Assembly (NCBI RefSeq): GCF_937912035.1
Contig: NZ_CALDPF010000031.1
Coordinates: forward strand, 248,001 to 312,000
Origin: an uncultured Bacteroides sp.
GTDB taxonomy: Bacteria; Bacteroidota; Bacteroidia; Bacteroidales; Bacteroidaceae
Length of the DNA stretch: 64,000 nt
Direction: 5' to 3'
A program made the position numbers and the translations under genes. Positions 10,487-19,428 of the stretch are shown here, piece by piece. The notes under the pieces were generated by a model. The model made no database searches. It was not told the DNA's origin and saw only the letters and a list, made by a program, of their open reading frames with translations. Each line of letters starts with the position of its first letter. Positions within the stretch are counted from its first letter, which is position 1.

Positions 10487-11737
10487 ATGAAAAAGTTATT
10501 TTATATATGTGTTATGGCTGTTTTGGGACTTATCTCATGCAATGATGGCGATCCTTTCAATGGTCAGGGCATGCGTCCTTCGCTTCCTGGCGTAAGTGAT
10601 GCGCAGATAGTAGAGATAGCAGAAGCCAAATACGAGCCGACATTTAAGGAATTGTACCTTTACTGGAAACCGGTTTCAGATGAGCTGAAGGCAAATTTCC
10701 TTGGAACAGAGGTTACTTTTACTACACATTCCGGTAAGCCTTTGACAACAAATATCATGCGCGACAAGAACTTTCCTCAGGCATACGAGAGAGTTGCCAT
10801 TGCTACAAAAGATTTTTCATCAGTTATCTACAGAAGTATATGGCGTAATGAAAAAGGTGAACAGATTTTCAGTGATTATTGTAAGCTTAAAGACCTTGGC
10901 CTTGATATTAAGAATGTGAATATAGGTCCTGAAGAAACATTTAAGGATATGCATATGCCGGAATGGAAGGAAACCAACGATTTCCCGGGAACAGACGCAA
11001 GTAACCTTTATTATCAGGTTGTAGGTACTCCTCCTTATTCGTATTATGAAAATTCTCTTAAGACAGTTTGTGGAGCGATGTGGTTTAATGAGAATGACCC
11101 TTACAGAGAGCTGGTAGAGATCGATTGTTGGTTTAAGAAGACAAATGATCCGGGTATAGTAGCCTATGTGACAGGGGCTGGAAATACCACAATAGTATGT
11201 ATAGGTCAGGAAGCTGTGTCAAATCTCATAACTAAACCTGTAGCTGAAGCAAAAGCAGAGATAGACGGTGTTTGTTATCATGAATTGACTCACACAATGC
11301 AGGTAAACAATCTGAATGCGGGTGACACCCACAACCATTATTGCTTCGTCGAGGGAGGAGCAGATGCTTCCAGATTGATTTGTGGAGGTTTCAGCGACAA
11401 AGAAAGAATGGCTAGAGCAAAAGTTGCAGTGGCAAAAGCTGAGGATCAGACTGAAGATCCTAAACGAGCACCTCATCCATGGCTCGAACAGTATGATCCT
11501 TCAGGATTTTTTATCGCGTGGCTTAGAAGATACGACGGTGATTTCTGGAGAAAATTCAATTATTCAACTCAAATTATAACATCAGGATGGACTTTCGAGG
11601 CTGCTGTGAAACTTATATTTGCTGACAATACGGCTGTTGCAGCCGATATTGCTGCAAAAGACTGCAAGAGTGACATCCTCCGTGGATTATGGAGAGTATA
11701 TAAGGAAGATGTATTGTCAGAACAGATAACAGAGTAA
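10487..11737 (+). CDS. Lipoprotein with BSP-type HExxH metallopeptidase-like domain
   Basis: The 416-residue product has a lipoprotein signal (GLISC|NDGD). A beta-rich N-terminal part (about 30-150), which I do not recognise with certainty, is followed by a BSP domain. That domain has HELTHTMQ (His265, Glu266, His269), then CFVEGGADASRL and SGFFIAWLRRYDGDFWRKFN. These motifs match, in order, the tail of the upstream GH92 fusion (HELTHAYQ, FIEGMADACR, TGFFIAWL) and the plant BSP signature. The HExxH spacing implies a zinc site. The gene lies 35 bp after the fusion and 24 bp before the next lipoprotein, in one operon. A reasonable role is surface cleavage or binding of the protein part of glycoproteins, but no activity can be read directly. 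Confidence 0.8.
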   Translation: MKKLFYICVMAVLGLISCNDGDPFNGQGMRPSLPGVSDAQIVEIAEAKYEPTFKELYLYWKPVSDELKANFLGTEVTFTTHSGKPLTTNIMRDKNFPQAYERVAIATKDFSSVIYRSIWRNEKGEQIFSDYCKLKDLGLDIKNVNIGPEETFKDMHMPEWKETNDFPGTDASNLYYQVVGTPPYSYYENSLKTVCGAMWFNENDPYRELVEIDCWFKKTNDPGIVAYVTGAGNTTIVCIGQEAVSNLITKPVAEAKAEIDGVCYHELTHTMQVNNLNAGDTHNHYCFVEGGADASRLICGGFSDKERMARAKVAVAKAEDQTEDPKRAPHPWLEQYDPSGFFIAWLRRYDGDFWRKFNYSTQIITSGWTFEAAVKLIFADNTAVAADIAAKDCKSDILRGLWRVYKEDVLSEQITE

Positions 11738-11761
11738 AATAACCTTGAAACTGATATACTT

Positions 11762-14125
11762 ATGAAATCTAATATTTTAAACAAATGGAAGAATATATGT
11801 CTGGCAGCCGGATTGGTGGCTGCCGGAGCATGTACTCCCGAGGAATACATTCCTGGAGTAAAGATGATGGACATACCTGTGAGCCAGTCCAATGTAGATC
11901 CTGACGTTAAGGCACAGTGGAAAGTCGGCGATTCAGTCTCTGTATTTTTCGATGGTATTAAGACTCCGAAATATTTCACAGTTACATCAGTAAGTGCTGA
12001 TCTGGAAAGTGCGACCATACGTGGCGATTATCCTTACGGTTTAAAGGAGGGAACTAAAGTAACGGCAGTATATCCTCATAGAGCCATAAGCACAGACATA
12101 TCTGCGATACCTGTTGATTTGACGGATCTCATATATAAGAATGGTGCCATTGATTTGTCTTCTATGGTATATTCGTCTTCAGGCATTTACAATAATGATC
12201 AGATAACAACACTCGGATTTAATGCAGAAACATCTAGATTGACGATTGATCTGGAACCTTTCGAAGGTTTTGATCCAGCTTTGTTAAGTAGAGTTGATAT
12301 TGTGGCTCCGTCTCTTACGACGTCTGCCAGTCTGAATTTGTTGGCAGGTGAGGATGAAGACAGGTGGAGACTGAGGGTGAACAACGGATTGTCTGTCACT
12401 CTGAAAGAACCTGTAACGGCTACAGCACGTACTGAAAATGGAGGGGTCAGGATAGACCTTATATGTATCCCTACTGAAGAAGGTAAAAAAGTTGACAAGC
12501 TGAATGTATATCTTACAGCCGGCGATGACATGTTCTATGCCGAAGTGAATGAAGGTTTCGACATAAAGCAGAACATGCACATCACATCGCAGAAAACAGA
12601 TATGCTGAATAAGTCTGAAAGCGGAGCATTGATATTCTGGCGAAAGCTTGAGGAAAAACAGATGACCTCGGGTGTTATACGCGATTCTGAAGGAGTTTTC
12701 AGGGCATATTATGATATAAATTATGCTGATAGGAAAGTTAAGTTCATACAGTTGTCTAAAGAAGATTTTGAGCAATATAAACCGGCTGAAATCACAGAAC
12801 AGGATCTTACCACAGGTTACTATTCATTGGATTGGCAGATTCCCGTTTGTGGAGTCAAAGGAATGAAATATGATACTGCTACAGGTACAATTTCCCTTAC
12901 AATGGACGAAGGTGCTTCCTCAGCCTCAATTGACGGTAATACTACGGCTGCAACGGAATTCCTTAAGGGAAACGGTGTGCATTACGAAATAAAGCTAAAC
13001 CGTGGACAACAACCTTCATACGGTAGGGGAGCCATGTCCAGAGCATTATGGGAGGGAGCTATGTCACAAGGTTTCATGAATGTGATAGAACTTAACTCAG
13101 GAAATGGCTGGACATTTGTAACTTATCCTAATAATTATACATCATATCAGTCGAAATATACTGTTCTTTCCAAGGATATGATAAAGGCTGAATGGACTGG
13201 AAGTTTTTTGCCAGACAATTTTACAACAGATAAGGATTTGAATGAGCAGACTATTCGTCAGACCATTTTGGACACTTATTATTCCGAAAATCTGTTTATT
13301 CCTGCAATGGAAGGTTCGCATATCTTCTTTGTAATAAATTTGTCAAGCGGAGAGTGGTTCAAATTCCAGCCTCAGAATGAGGACGACTATAGTGTTGTAG
13401 AAGGTTCTTCAATAGAAAAACGTATTTTGCTTGGTAAATTTGATTCTGGAGTATTCCGTAAGAATGGCGAATTTGCCGCATATTATGATATGGATCTGAA
13501 TGCTGGCACTGTAAACTTTTATTCCTTGAATAATGGAGAAATCGAATTCAAACAAGGTGTAGCTTTAAATAAGTCTGATAGATCGATTTCATGGACAGAA
13601 CCCGTACAGGGGATAACAGGAATAGAACTTGATGACAATAATAATCTTGTATTGAGCGGAGATAATTCATTGTCATTAGATAATAATCCTACAGCATCAA
13701 CTGAGTTTCTTGATAAGAATTCAGGGCATCATTATACTATAGTAATCGATAGGAATTCGGGAAAGTGCAGTCGTGGTAATATGCCTGCCAAATTCCTGGA
13801 AATGGTAAAACAGCATCCTAAAATGACTACCATTGAAATAAATAAGGATTGGAATTGGGACTTTGTCATATATCCTGCAGGCCCTAATGGTTATGCATTC
13901 TATAAGACTGTGTATGAGTCCATATCAAATGATGAGATTCGTTTCACAAACAATGGTTTTGATTCAGGCTTTACAGACGATGAAAACGGTAAGAATGCCA
14001 TACAAGGTATCTTGGACAGTTTCTACGACGTAAATATAGTTGTTCGTCAAAAAGTTGGCGGTTATAAACCGTTCTATGTAATCAATAAGTCTGGTAAAGG
14101 ATGGTTCTTGTTTGAACGAGATTGA
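11762..14125 (+). CDS. Fimbrillin-like lipoprotein with a tandemly duplicated C-terminal domain
   Basis: A lipoprotein signal with Cys24 (VAAGAC|TPEEY) leads into a region (about 50-275) resembling fimbrillin/Mfa-like domains (WKVGDSVSVFFDG, VTAVYPHRA). The rest is two diverged copies of one ~240-residue unit. Copy A is about 290-537 and copy B about 552-787. Matching landmarks are YYDINYADRKVKF / YYDMDLNAGTVNF, TAATEFL / TASTEFL, WTFVTYP / WDFVIYP, and FFVINLSSGEWFKF / FYVINKSGKGWFLF. It is the last gene of the locus and is followed by a strong hairpin. The usual role in this position is a surface glycan-binding protein, which is inference here. I cannot name a family for the repeated unit. 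Confidence 0.7.
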   Translation: MKSNILNKWKNICLAAGLVAAGACTPEEYIPGVKMMDIPVSQSNVDPDVKAQWKVGDSVSVFFDGIKTPKYFTVTSVSADLESATIRGDYPYGLKEGTKVTAVYPHRAISTDISAIPVDLTDLIYKNGAIDLSSMVYSSSGIYNNDQITTLGFNAETSRLTIDLEPFEGFDPALLSRVDIVAPSLTTSASLNLLAGEDEDRWRLRVNNGLSVTLKEPVTATARTENGGVRIDLICIPTEEGKKVDKLNVYLTAGDDMFYAEVNEGFDIKQNMHITSQKTDMLNKSESGALIFWRKLEEKQMTSGVIRDSEGVFRAYYDINYADRKVKFIQLSKEDFEQYKPAEITEQDLTTGYYSLDWQIPVCGVKGMKYDTATGTISLTMDEGASSASIDGNTTAATEFLKGNGVHYEIKLNRGQQPSYGRGAMSRALWEGAMSQGFMNVIELNSGNGWTFVTYPNNYTSYQSKYTVLSKDMIKAEWTGSFLPDNFTTDKDLNEQTIRQTILDTYYSENLFIPAMEGSHIFFVINLSSGEWFKFQPQNEDDYSVVEGSSIEKRILLGKFDSGVFRKNGEFAAYYDMDLNAGTVNFYSLNNGEIEFKQGVALNKSDRSISWTEPVQGITGIELDDNNNLVLSGDNSLSLDNNPTASTEFLDKNSGHHYTIVIDRNSGKCSRGNMPAKFLEMVKQHPKMTTIEINKDWNWDFVIYPAGPNGYAFYKTVYESISNDEIRFTNNGFDSGFTDDENGKNAIQGILDSFYDVNIVVRQKVGGYKPFYVINKSGKGWFLFERD

Positions 14126-14135
14126 TAGATAATGC

Positions 14136-14176
14136 TAACGGTGTTCATCTTTGGTTTCAAGAGATGAACACCGTTA
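14136..14176 (+). terminator. Terminator of the polysaccharide utilisation operon
   Basis: A perfect 15-bp stem (14136-14150 with 14162-14176) encloses an 11-nt loop and is followed by an AT-rich tract. It starts 11 bp after the stop codon of the last gene of the locus. Confidence 0.85.
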
Positions 14177-14424
14177 AACTTTATTATTACGGATATCACC
14201 TTTATTGCAAATCTCACTGGAAATGACTATATTTATAGTTTTATTTTTCTGTCCCTGATTTTTATATAATCAGTATTATGTTTAATTAGAAATATGGAAA
14301 TACGCCAGGGGCTTCCCTTTCTCATAAAACTTGTTTGATTTCTATTTTTATTTCAAATTGCTGAGAATCCGATTTTTTGGATGAAATGAAATCTTGTCTG
14401 AAAATATTGAATCTACAGAAAACG
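14177..14424. other. Gene-free spacer
   Basis: An AT-rich stretch between the two convergent terminators of the glycan locus and dapA. I see no gene, RNA or clear repeat in it. Confidence 0.5.
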
Positions 14425-14465
14425 AAAAATGCTTTATCCTTCGGTTTGAACGATAAAGCATTTTT
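14425..14465 (-). terminator. Terminator of dapA
   Basis: A 14-bp stem (14425-14438 with 14452-14465) has runs of five A and five T at its ends, so it would terminate in either direction. It lies 25 bp past the dapA stop codon. Confidence 0.85.
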
Positions 14466-14490
14466 CCTGTATTATTGATTTATTGTTGTT

Positions 14491-15384
14491 CTAGCATTTC
14501 ACTTTCAATCCTTCCAGAACCTTACGCATTTCTTCGTAAGTAGTGATTCTTGTAGGAACCAATGGAAGTCTCAGTTTGTTTTCTATCATGCCCATCATGC
14601 TGAGCATCGCTTTCACTCCTGCAGGATTTCCGTCCACGAACAGAAGTTTGAATAGTTCCGTAAACTGATGATGTATTGTCAGTGCGCTGTTGTAGTCGCC
14701 AGCCAATGCAAGTCTTGTCATACGGCTGAATTCTCTTGGGAACGCATTACCTATTACAGAGATTACACCTACAGCTCCCAAAGTTATCAACGGGAATGTT
14801 ATTCCGTCATCTCCGGAGATTACATCGAAGTTCTCAGGTTTCTTCTTGATTATTTCGTCCATCTGCGAGATATCGCCCGATGCTTCTTTTATGGCTACTA
14901 TATTGTCGAAATCATGTGCGAGTCTTAATGTTGTGGCTGCTGTCATGTTTACTCCCGTACGTCCAGGAACGTTGTAAAGTACGATAGGAAGCTTGGTTGA
15001 CTGTGCAATAGCCTTATAGTGCTGATATATGCCTTCCTGCGAAGGTTTGTTGTAATATGGTACAGCTATCAGCAATGCGTCAACACCGGTCATGTCGTCA
15101 TTCTTGATAGTGTCTATTACAGTCTGTGTACAGTTGCTGCCCACACCGAGAAGTATAGGAACACGTCCGTTAACTCTCTCTATTACAAGCGATTTTATCT
15201 TCTTTTTTTCTTCAGCTGTCAGTGTTGGAGTCTCTGCTGTTGTACCCAGTACACAGAGAAAATCTATACCGTTCTGCACCTGATATTCCACCAGTCTGAG
15301 TAGTGCATCGTAATCAACGCTTCCGTCTTCTTTGAATGGTGTGATTAGTGCCACTCCCATTCCTTTCAATCTTTTTCGTATCAT
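14491..15384 (-). CDS. dapA: 4-hydroxy-tetrahydrodipicolinate synthase
   Basis: This 297-residue protein condenses pyruvate with aspartate semialdehyde, the first committed step of lysine and diaminopimelate synthesis. It has the full TIM-barrel pattern: GTTAETPTL near 47-55 (Thr48-Thr49), YNVPGRTGVN with Tyr137, and the Schiff-base lysine Lys166 in AIKEASGD. Length is normal for the family. It is transcribed alone: a hairpin terminator follows, and about 100 bp separate it from ligA upstream. Cytoplasmic. Nothing unusual. Confidence 0.97.
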   Translation of the reverse strand: MIRKRLKGMGVALITPFKEDGSVDYDALLRLVEYQVQNGIDFLCVLGTTAETPTLTAEEKKKIKSLVIERVNGRVPILLGVGSNCTQTVIDTIKNDDMTGVDALLIAVPYYNKPSQEGIYQHYKAIAQSTKLPIVLYNVPGRTGVNMTAATTLRLAHDFDNIVAIKEASGDISQMDEIIKKKPENFDVISGDDGITFPLITLGAVGVISVIGNAFPREFSRMTRLALAGDYNSALTIHHQFTELFKLLFVDGNPAGVKAMLSMMGMIENKLRLPLVPTRITTYEEMRKVLEGLKVKC

Positions 15385-15485
15385 AAATTAATGAATTCCT
15401 CGTTTGTGAATTACAAAAGTACTAATATTTTCATTTAAAACTATATTTCTATCACTTTTTTTGGTTAAGTTGGTAAAATTTTGAA

Positions 15486-17600
15486 TTAAAATAATTCCAA
15501 CTGTATGTTCCCTTTTGCTTTTTGGGGTTTTTCTTCCACCGTTTCCGTAGCTACAGGTTCTGCTGGCTTTTCTTCCTTTACTGTAGTCTTTTCCGCATTT
15601 TCTATCAGCTCCAGAAATTCTTTTTCATCCATAATCTTTATTCCCAGTTTCTGTGCCTTTTCCAGTTTGCTGGGACCCATATTCTCACCTGCCAGAATGA
15701 AACTTGTCTTCTTTGAGATACTTCCCACATTCTTTCCGCCGTGCTTCTCTATTATGTCCTTGTATTCGTCCCTAGAATGAACGGCAAATACTCCGCTTAT
15801 CACTATCGACTGCCCCTCAAGGACGTTCGATACAGCTGCTGTTTCTTCGGCTTCCATTTCCATTTTCAGCCCTGCAGCTTTCAGTCTGGCCACCAGTTCA
15901 CGGTTCTTTTCGCTGCTGAAGAAATGTATTATACTCTCCGCTATTTTCTCTCCTATCTCGTCTATGGCCATAAGTTCTTCCTTGGTGGCCGACATCAGAG
16001 TGTCAATATTTTTTATTGAACGTGCAAGCTTTTTCGCCACTGTCTCACCCACGAATCTTATGCCCAGAGCAAACAATACCCTTTCGAAACTTACCTGTCT
16101 CGAAGCTTCCAGACCTGCCATTATGTTTTGTGCCGATTTCTCTCCGAATCGTTCCAGACGTGCAATATCCTGCTCGTGCAGATTATACAGGTCGGCTGCA
16201 TTGCCTATCATTCCTTCCTGATAGAACAGGTCAACCGTTTCAGGTCCCAGTCCTTCTATGTTCATGGCCTTACGGCTTATGAAATGCTCTATCTTGCCCT
16301 TGATTTGCGGAGGACATGAATCCTCGTTCGTGCAATAATGTGCCGCTTCATCTTCAAATCTGGTCAGCGGTTCTCCGCATTCCGGACAGTGTGTGATGAA
16401 TTTCACAGGCATGCTGCCGGGAGTTCTCGAAGCAATATCTACACCAGTTATTTTCGGGATAATTTCGCCTCCCTTTTCCACATAAACCATGTCCCCCTCG
16501 TGCAGATCCAGACTCTCTATAATGTCCGCATTGTGCAGCGATGCTCTTTTCACTACCGTACCCGACAGCTGTACCGGATCAAGATTTGCCACCGGTGTTA
16601 TGGCTCCCGTACGTCCCACCTGGTATGTCACCTTCTGTAGCTTCGTCAGAGCCTTTTCCGCCTGAAACTTATACGCTATTGCCCAACGAGGCGATTTCGC
16701 CGTATATCCCAGGTTCTTCTGCTGTCTGATAGAGTTCACTTTCAGTACAATTCCGTCGGTAGCCACAGGCAGGTTCTTTCTTTCCGTATCCCAGTATTTT
16801 ATGAAGTCGAACACCTCCTGCAGAGTCTTCACCTTGCGTGTAGTGTCCGAAATCTTGAATCCCCATTTGCGTGCTTCCTGCAGATTTTCGTAATGTCCGT
16901 CACATGGCAGGTTGTCGCCCAGAAGATAATAAAGATATGCGTCAAGCTTTCTCGATGCCACTACAGACGAGTTTTGCAGTTTCAGCGTACCCGAAGCCGC
17001 GTTTCTCGGGTTGGCAAACAGAGGTTCCTCACGTGCCTCACGTTCCTTGTTCAGTTTCTCGAACACTTCCCACGGCATAAGTATCTCACCTCGTATCTCG
17101 AATTCCTTCGGATAGTTGTCACCTTTCAGAACCAGAGGAATGGTACGTATAGTCTTCACGTTGTTTGTCACATCGTCACCTTTCACTCCGTCTCCACGTG
17201 TCACTGCTCGCACCAGCTTGCCGTTCTCGTAAGTAAGTGATATCGAAGTGCCGTCGAATTTCATTTCACAGCAAATTTCGAAGTCCTCGTTAAGCGATTT
17301 TCTAACCCTCTCGTAGAAGTCCGTAACCTCCTCCTCAGAGTATGTGTTACCCAGCGAAAGCATAGGATATTTGTGTTCCACCTGCACGAAATCCTTGTTG
17401 ATATCGCTTCCCACCCTCATCGTAGGCGAGTTCTCGTCATACGTTTCCGGATATTTGGCTTCCAGATCCTGCAGTTCGCGCATCATGCGGTCAAACTCGA
17501 TGTCGCTTATCACAGGCGAATTCAGTACATAGTAATTATAATTATGCGTGTGAAGTTCTTCACGCAGCTGATATATTCTTTCAATTTCAGGATTTGTCAT
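15486..17600 (-). CDS. ligA: NAD-dependent DNA ligase
   Basis: This 704-residue ligase seals nicks using NAD. It has an N-terminal Ia domain (YQLREELHTHNYNYYV), the nucleotidyltransferase domain with catalytic Lys114 in MKFDGTSISL, an OB fold, a four-Cys zinc finger (CPECGEPL...CTNEDSCP), helix-hairpin-helix repeats, and a BRCT domain near the C-terminus (about 595-670). A charged Glu/Lys/Pro/Val-rich linker follows the BRCT, and the protein ends in QLELF, which fits the consensus beta-sliding-clamp-binding pentapeptide QL(S/D)LF. The start agrees with Ia-domain alignment. It is divergent from trmD. A -7-like TAAATTTG element lies on the - strand at 17623-17630. Confidence 0.97.
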   Translation of the reverse strand: MTNPEIERIYQLREELHTHNYNYYVLNSPVISDIEFDRMMRELQDLEAKYPETYDENSPTMRVGSDINKDFVQVEHKYPMLSLGNTYSEEEVTDFYERVRKSLNEDFEICCEMKFDGTSISLTYENGKLVRAVTRGDGVKGDDVTNNVKTIRTIPLVLKGDNYPKEFEIRGEILMPWEVFEKLNKEREAREEPLFANPRNAASGTLKLQNSSVVASRKLDAYLYYLLGDNLPCDGHYENLQEARKWGFKISDTTRKVKTLQEVFDFIKYWDTERKNLPVATDGIVLKVNSIRQQKNLGYTAKSPRWAIAYKFQAEKALTKLQKVTYQVGRTGAITPVANLDPVQLSGTVVKRASLHNADIIESLDLHEGDMVYVEKGGEIIPKITGVDIASRTPGSMPVKFITHCPECGEPLTRFEDEAAHYCTNEDSCPPQIKGKIEHFISRKAMNIEGLGPETVDLFYQEGMIGNAADLYNLHEQDIARLERFGEKSAQNIMAGLEASRQVSFERVLFALGIRFVGETVAKKLARSIKNIDTLMSATKEELMAIDEIGEKIAESIIHFFSSEKNRELVARLKAAGLKMEMEAEETAAVSNVLEGQSIVISGVFAVHSRDEYKDIIEKHGGKNVGSISKKTSFILAGENMGPSKLEKAQKLGIKIMDEKEFLELIENAEKTTVKEEKPAEPVATETVEEKPQKAKGNIQLELF

Positions 17601-17674
17601 AATATTTACGATGTTAGCAATGCAAATTTAGCAAAAAAACTCATCCTGCCGCCATAAGTACGGAGGATAATGTG

Positions 17675-17682
17675 TATTTTTG
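17675..17682 (+). promoter_or_regulatory. Candidate -7 element of trmD
   Basis: TATTTTTG fits the Bacteroidetes TAnnTTTG consensus and lies 41 bp before the trmD start. No clear -33 TTTG is present at the right distance. Confidence 0.4.
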
Positions 17683-17723
17683 CAACTACTAACAACTAAA
17701 AACAAAAAACTCCCAAACTATAT

Positions 17724-18401
17724 ATGAGAATAGACATTATAACAGTATTGCCTGAGATGATTGAGGGCTTTTTCAACTGCTCGATAATGAGCCGTGCGCA
17801 GAAAAAAGGTATTGCAGAGATTCACATCCACAATCTTCGCGACTATACTCTCGACAAATACCGTCGTGTTGACGATTATCCTTTCGGCGGTTGTGCCGGT
17901 ATGGTGATGAAGATAGAGCCTATCGACCGTTGCATCACAGCCCTGAAAGAACAGCGTCATTACGATGAAATAATCTTTACAAGTCCCGACGGCGAGAAGT
18001 TCGACCAGCCTATGGCCAACACTCTTTCCCTGAAGGAAAATCTCATGATTCTTTGCGGACATTTCAAGGGAATCGACTACCGTATCCGTGAGCATTTCAT
18101 CACCAAGGAAATAAGCATAGGCGATTATGTCCTCACCGGTGGCGAGCTTGCAGCAGCTGTCATCACCGACGCTATCGTACGTATCATTCCGGGAGTGATT
18201 TCCGACGAGCAGTCAGCCTTGTCCGATTCTTTCCAGGACAATCTTCTGGCTCCTCCCGTATATACCCGCCCTGCCGAATACAAAGGCTGGAAAGTTCCTG
18301 ATATCCTTCTTTCAGGTCATGAAGCGAAGATACGTGAATGGGAATTCCAGCAGTCGCTCGAACGTACTAAACGTCTTCGTCCGGACTTGCTTGGGGAGTA
18401 A
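17724..18401 (+). CDS. trmD: tRNA (guanine-37-N1)-methyltransferase
   Basis: TrmD methylates G37 of tRNAs that read CNN codons, preventing frameshifts, with S-adenosylmethionine as donor. The 225-residue sequence has the SPOUT/TrmD signature: MRIDIITVLPEM, DDYPFGGCAGMVMKIEPI, LCGHFKGIDYRI, and ISIGDYVLTGGELAA in the trefoil knot, where the cofactor binds. Length is normal. It stands alone on the + strand between divergent ligA and convergent pyrD, with a shared hairpin downstream. Confidence 0.97.
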   Translation: MRIDIITVLPEMIEGFFNCSIMSRAQKKGIAEIHIHNLRDYTLDKYRRVDDYPFGGCAGMVMKIEPIDRCITALKEQRHYDEIIFTSPDGEKFDQPMANTLSLKENLMILCGHFKGIDYRIREHFITKEISIGDYVLTGGELAAAVITDAIVRIIPGVISDEQSALSDSFQDNLLAPPVYTRPAEYKGWKVPDILLSGHEAKIREWEFQQSLERTKRLRPDLLGE

Positions 18402-18455
18402 GTCTTTTATAAGTATTATGGTAGTAATATAATATATAATAAGGTATAAAAAACA

Positions 18456-18489
18456 GAAATCCCGTGGAGCCTGAGTTCCACGGGATTTC
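18456..18489. terminator. Bidirectional terminator between trmD and pyrD
   Basis: A 13-bp stem (18456-18468 with 18477-18489) contains the CCCGTGGA/TCCACGGG core. It sits between the convergent trmD and pyrD stop codons and would serve both. Confidence 0.8.
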
Positions 18490-18516
18490 GTATTTAATAT
18501 GAGAAGGCAAGTAACC

Positions 18517-19428
18517 TTATACTTCCAGTGCCCCGATAATATCGCGTACCGATGAATATCCGTGACGTTCCAGATAGTCGTTGATACCTTCAGCCACTTT
18601 CACTGTAATGGCAGGATCGATAAAGTTTGCGGTACCAATCTGAATGGCAGTTGCACCTGCAAGCATGAATTCTACAGCGTCCCTCCAGTTCATGATACCT
18701 CCCAGTCCGATTACAGGAATCTTTACAGCCTTAGCCACCTGCCAAACCATTCTCAGTGCGATAGGTTTCACTGCGGCACCGCTCATACCTCCTGTTATAG
18801 TCGAAAGTACCGGTTTGCGCTTTTCTGCATTGATAGCCATACCCAGCAGAGTATTGATAAGCGACACGCTGTCCGCACCCGCACCTTCAGCCGCACGTGC
18901 TATTTCAGTTATGTCAGTCACGTTAGGCGAGAGCTTCACGATAAGAGTCTTCTTGTAAACATCTCTTACTGCTTTTACCACCTCTTCGGCCCCCTTTGCA
19001 GTCACTCCGAAAGCCATACCTCCCTGTTTCACGTTAGGGCAAGAGATGTTCAGCTCGATAGCCGGAATGTTCTCCAGTTCGTTGATGATACGTGCAGTTT
19101 CCGCATAGTCTTCAATCTGCGAACCCGACACGTTCACTATCATGTTAGTCTTGATATCCTTGATCTTCGGATAGATGTTTTCCACGAAATAATGTACACC
19201 CTTGTTCTGCAGTCCCACAGCGTTCAGCATACCCATCGGAGTTTCTGCCATACGCGGATAAGGGTTACCTTCGCGGTGATGCAGTGTAGTACCTTTCACT
19301 ATGATACCGCCAATCTTTTCCAGGTCCACGAAATCTTCGAATTCCAGACCGTAGCCGAAAGTTCCCGATGCAGTCATCACCGGGTTAGCCATGTTCAGCT
19401 TTCCTATGTTTACGCTTAAATCTGCCAT
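18517..19428 (-). CDS. pyrD: Dihydroorotate dehydrogenase B, catalytic subunit
   Basis: The 303-residue FMN protein oxidises dihydroorotate to orotate in pyrimidine synthesis. The class 1 signature is complete: MTASGTFGYG near the N-terminus, ELNISCPNVKQGG with the active-site Cys in SCPN, VKLSPNVTD, and the phosphate-binding IGLGGIMNW and AGATAIQIGTANF motifs. It overlaps the end of pyrK by 13 bp, so the two are translationally coupled and form the NAD-linked class 1B heterotetramer. Length and start match the family. Confidence 0.96.
   Translation of the reverse strand: MADLSVNIGKLNMANPVMTASGTFGYGLEFEDFVDLEKIGGIIVKGTTLHHREGNPYPRMAETPMGMLNAVGLQNKGVHYFVENIYPKIKDIKTNMIVNVSGSQIEDYAETARIINELENIPAIELNISCPNVKQGGMAFGVTAKGAEEVVKAVRDVYKKTLIVKLSPNVTDITEIARAAEGAGADSVSLINTLLGMAINAEKRKPVLSTITGGMSGAAVKPIALRMVWQVAKAVKIPVIGLGGIMNWRDAVEFMLAGATAIQIGTANFIDPAITVKVAEGINDYLERHGYSSVRDIIGALEV

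Noticed and set aside
18562..19419. 285-residue frame on the + strand opposite pyrD
   Set aside because: Shadow of pyrD; composition is His/Ser/Cys-rich with no domain, and pyrD motifs are complete on the other strand.
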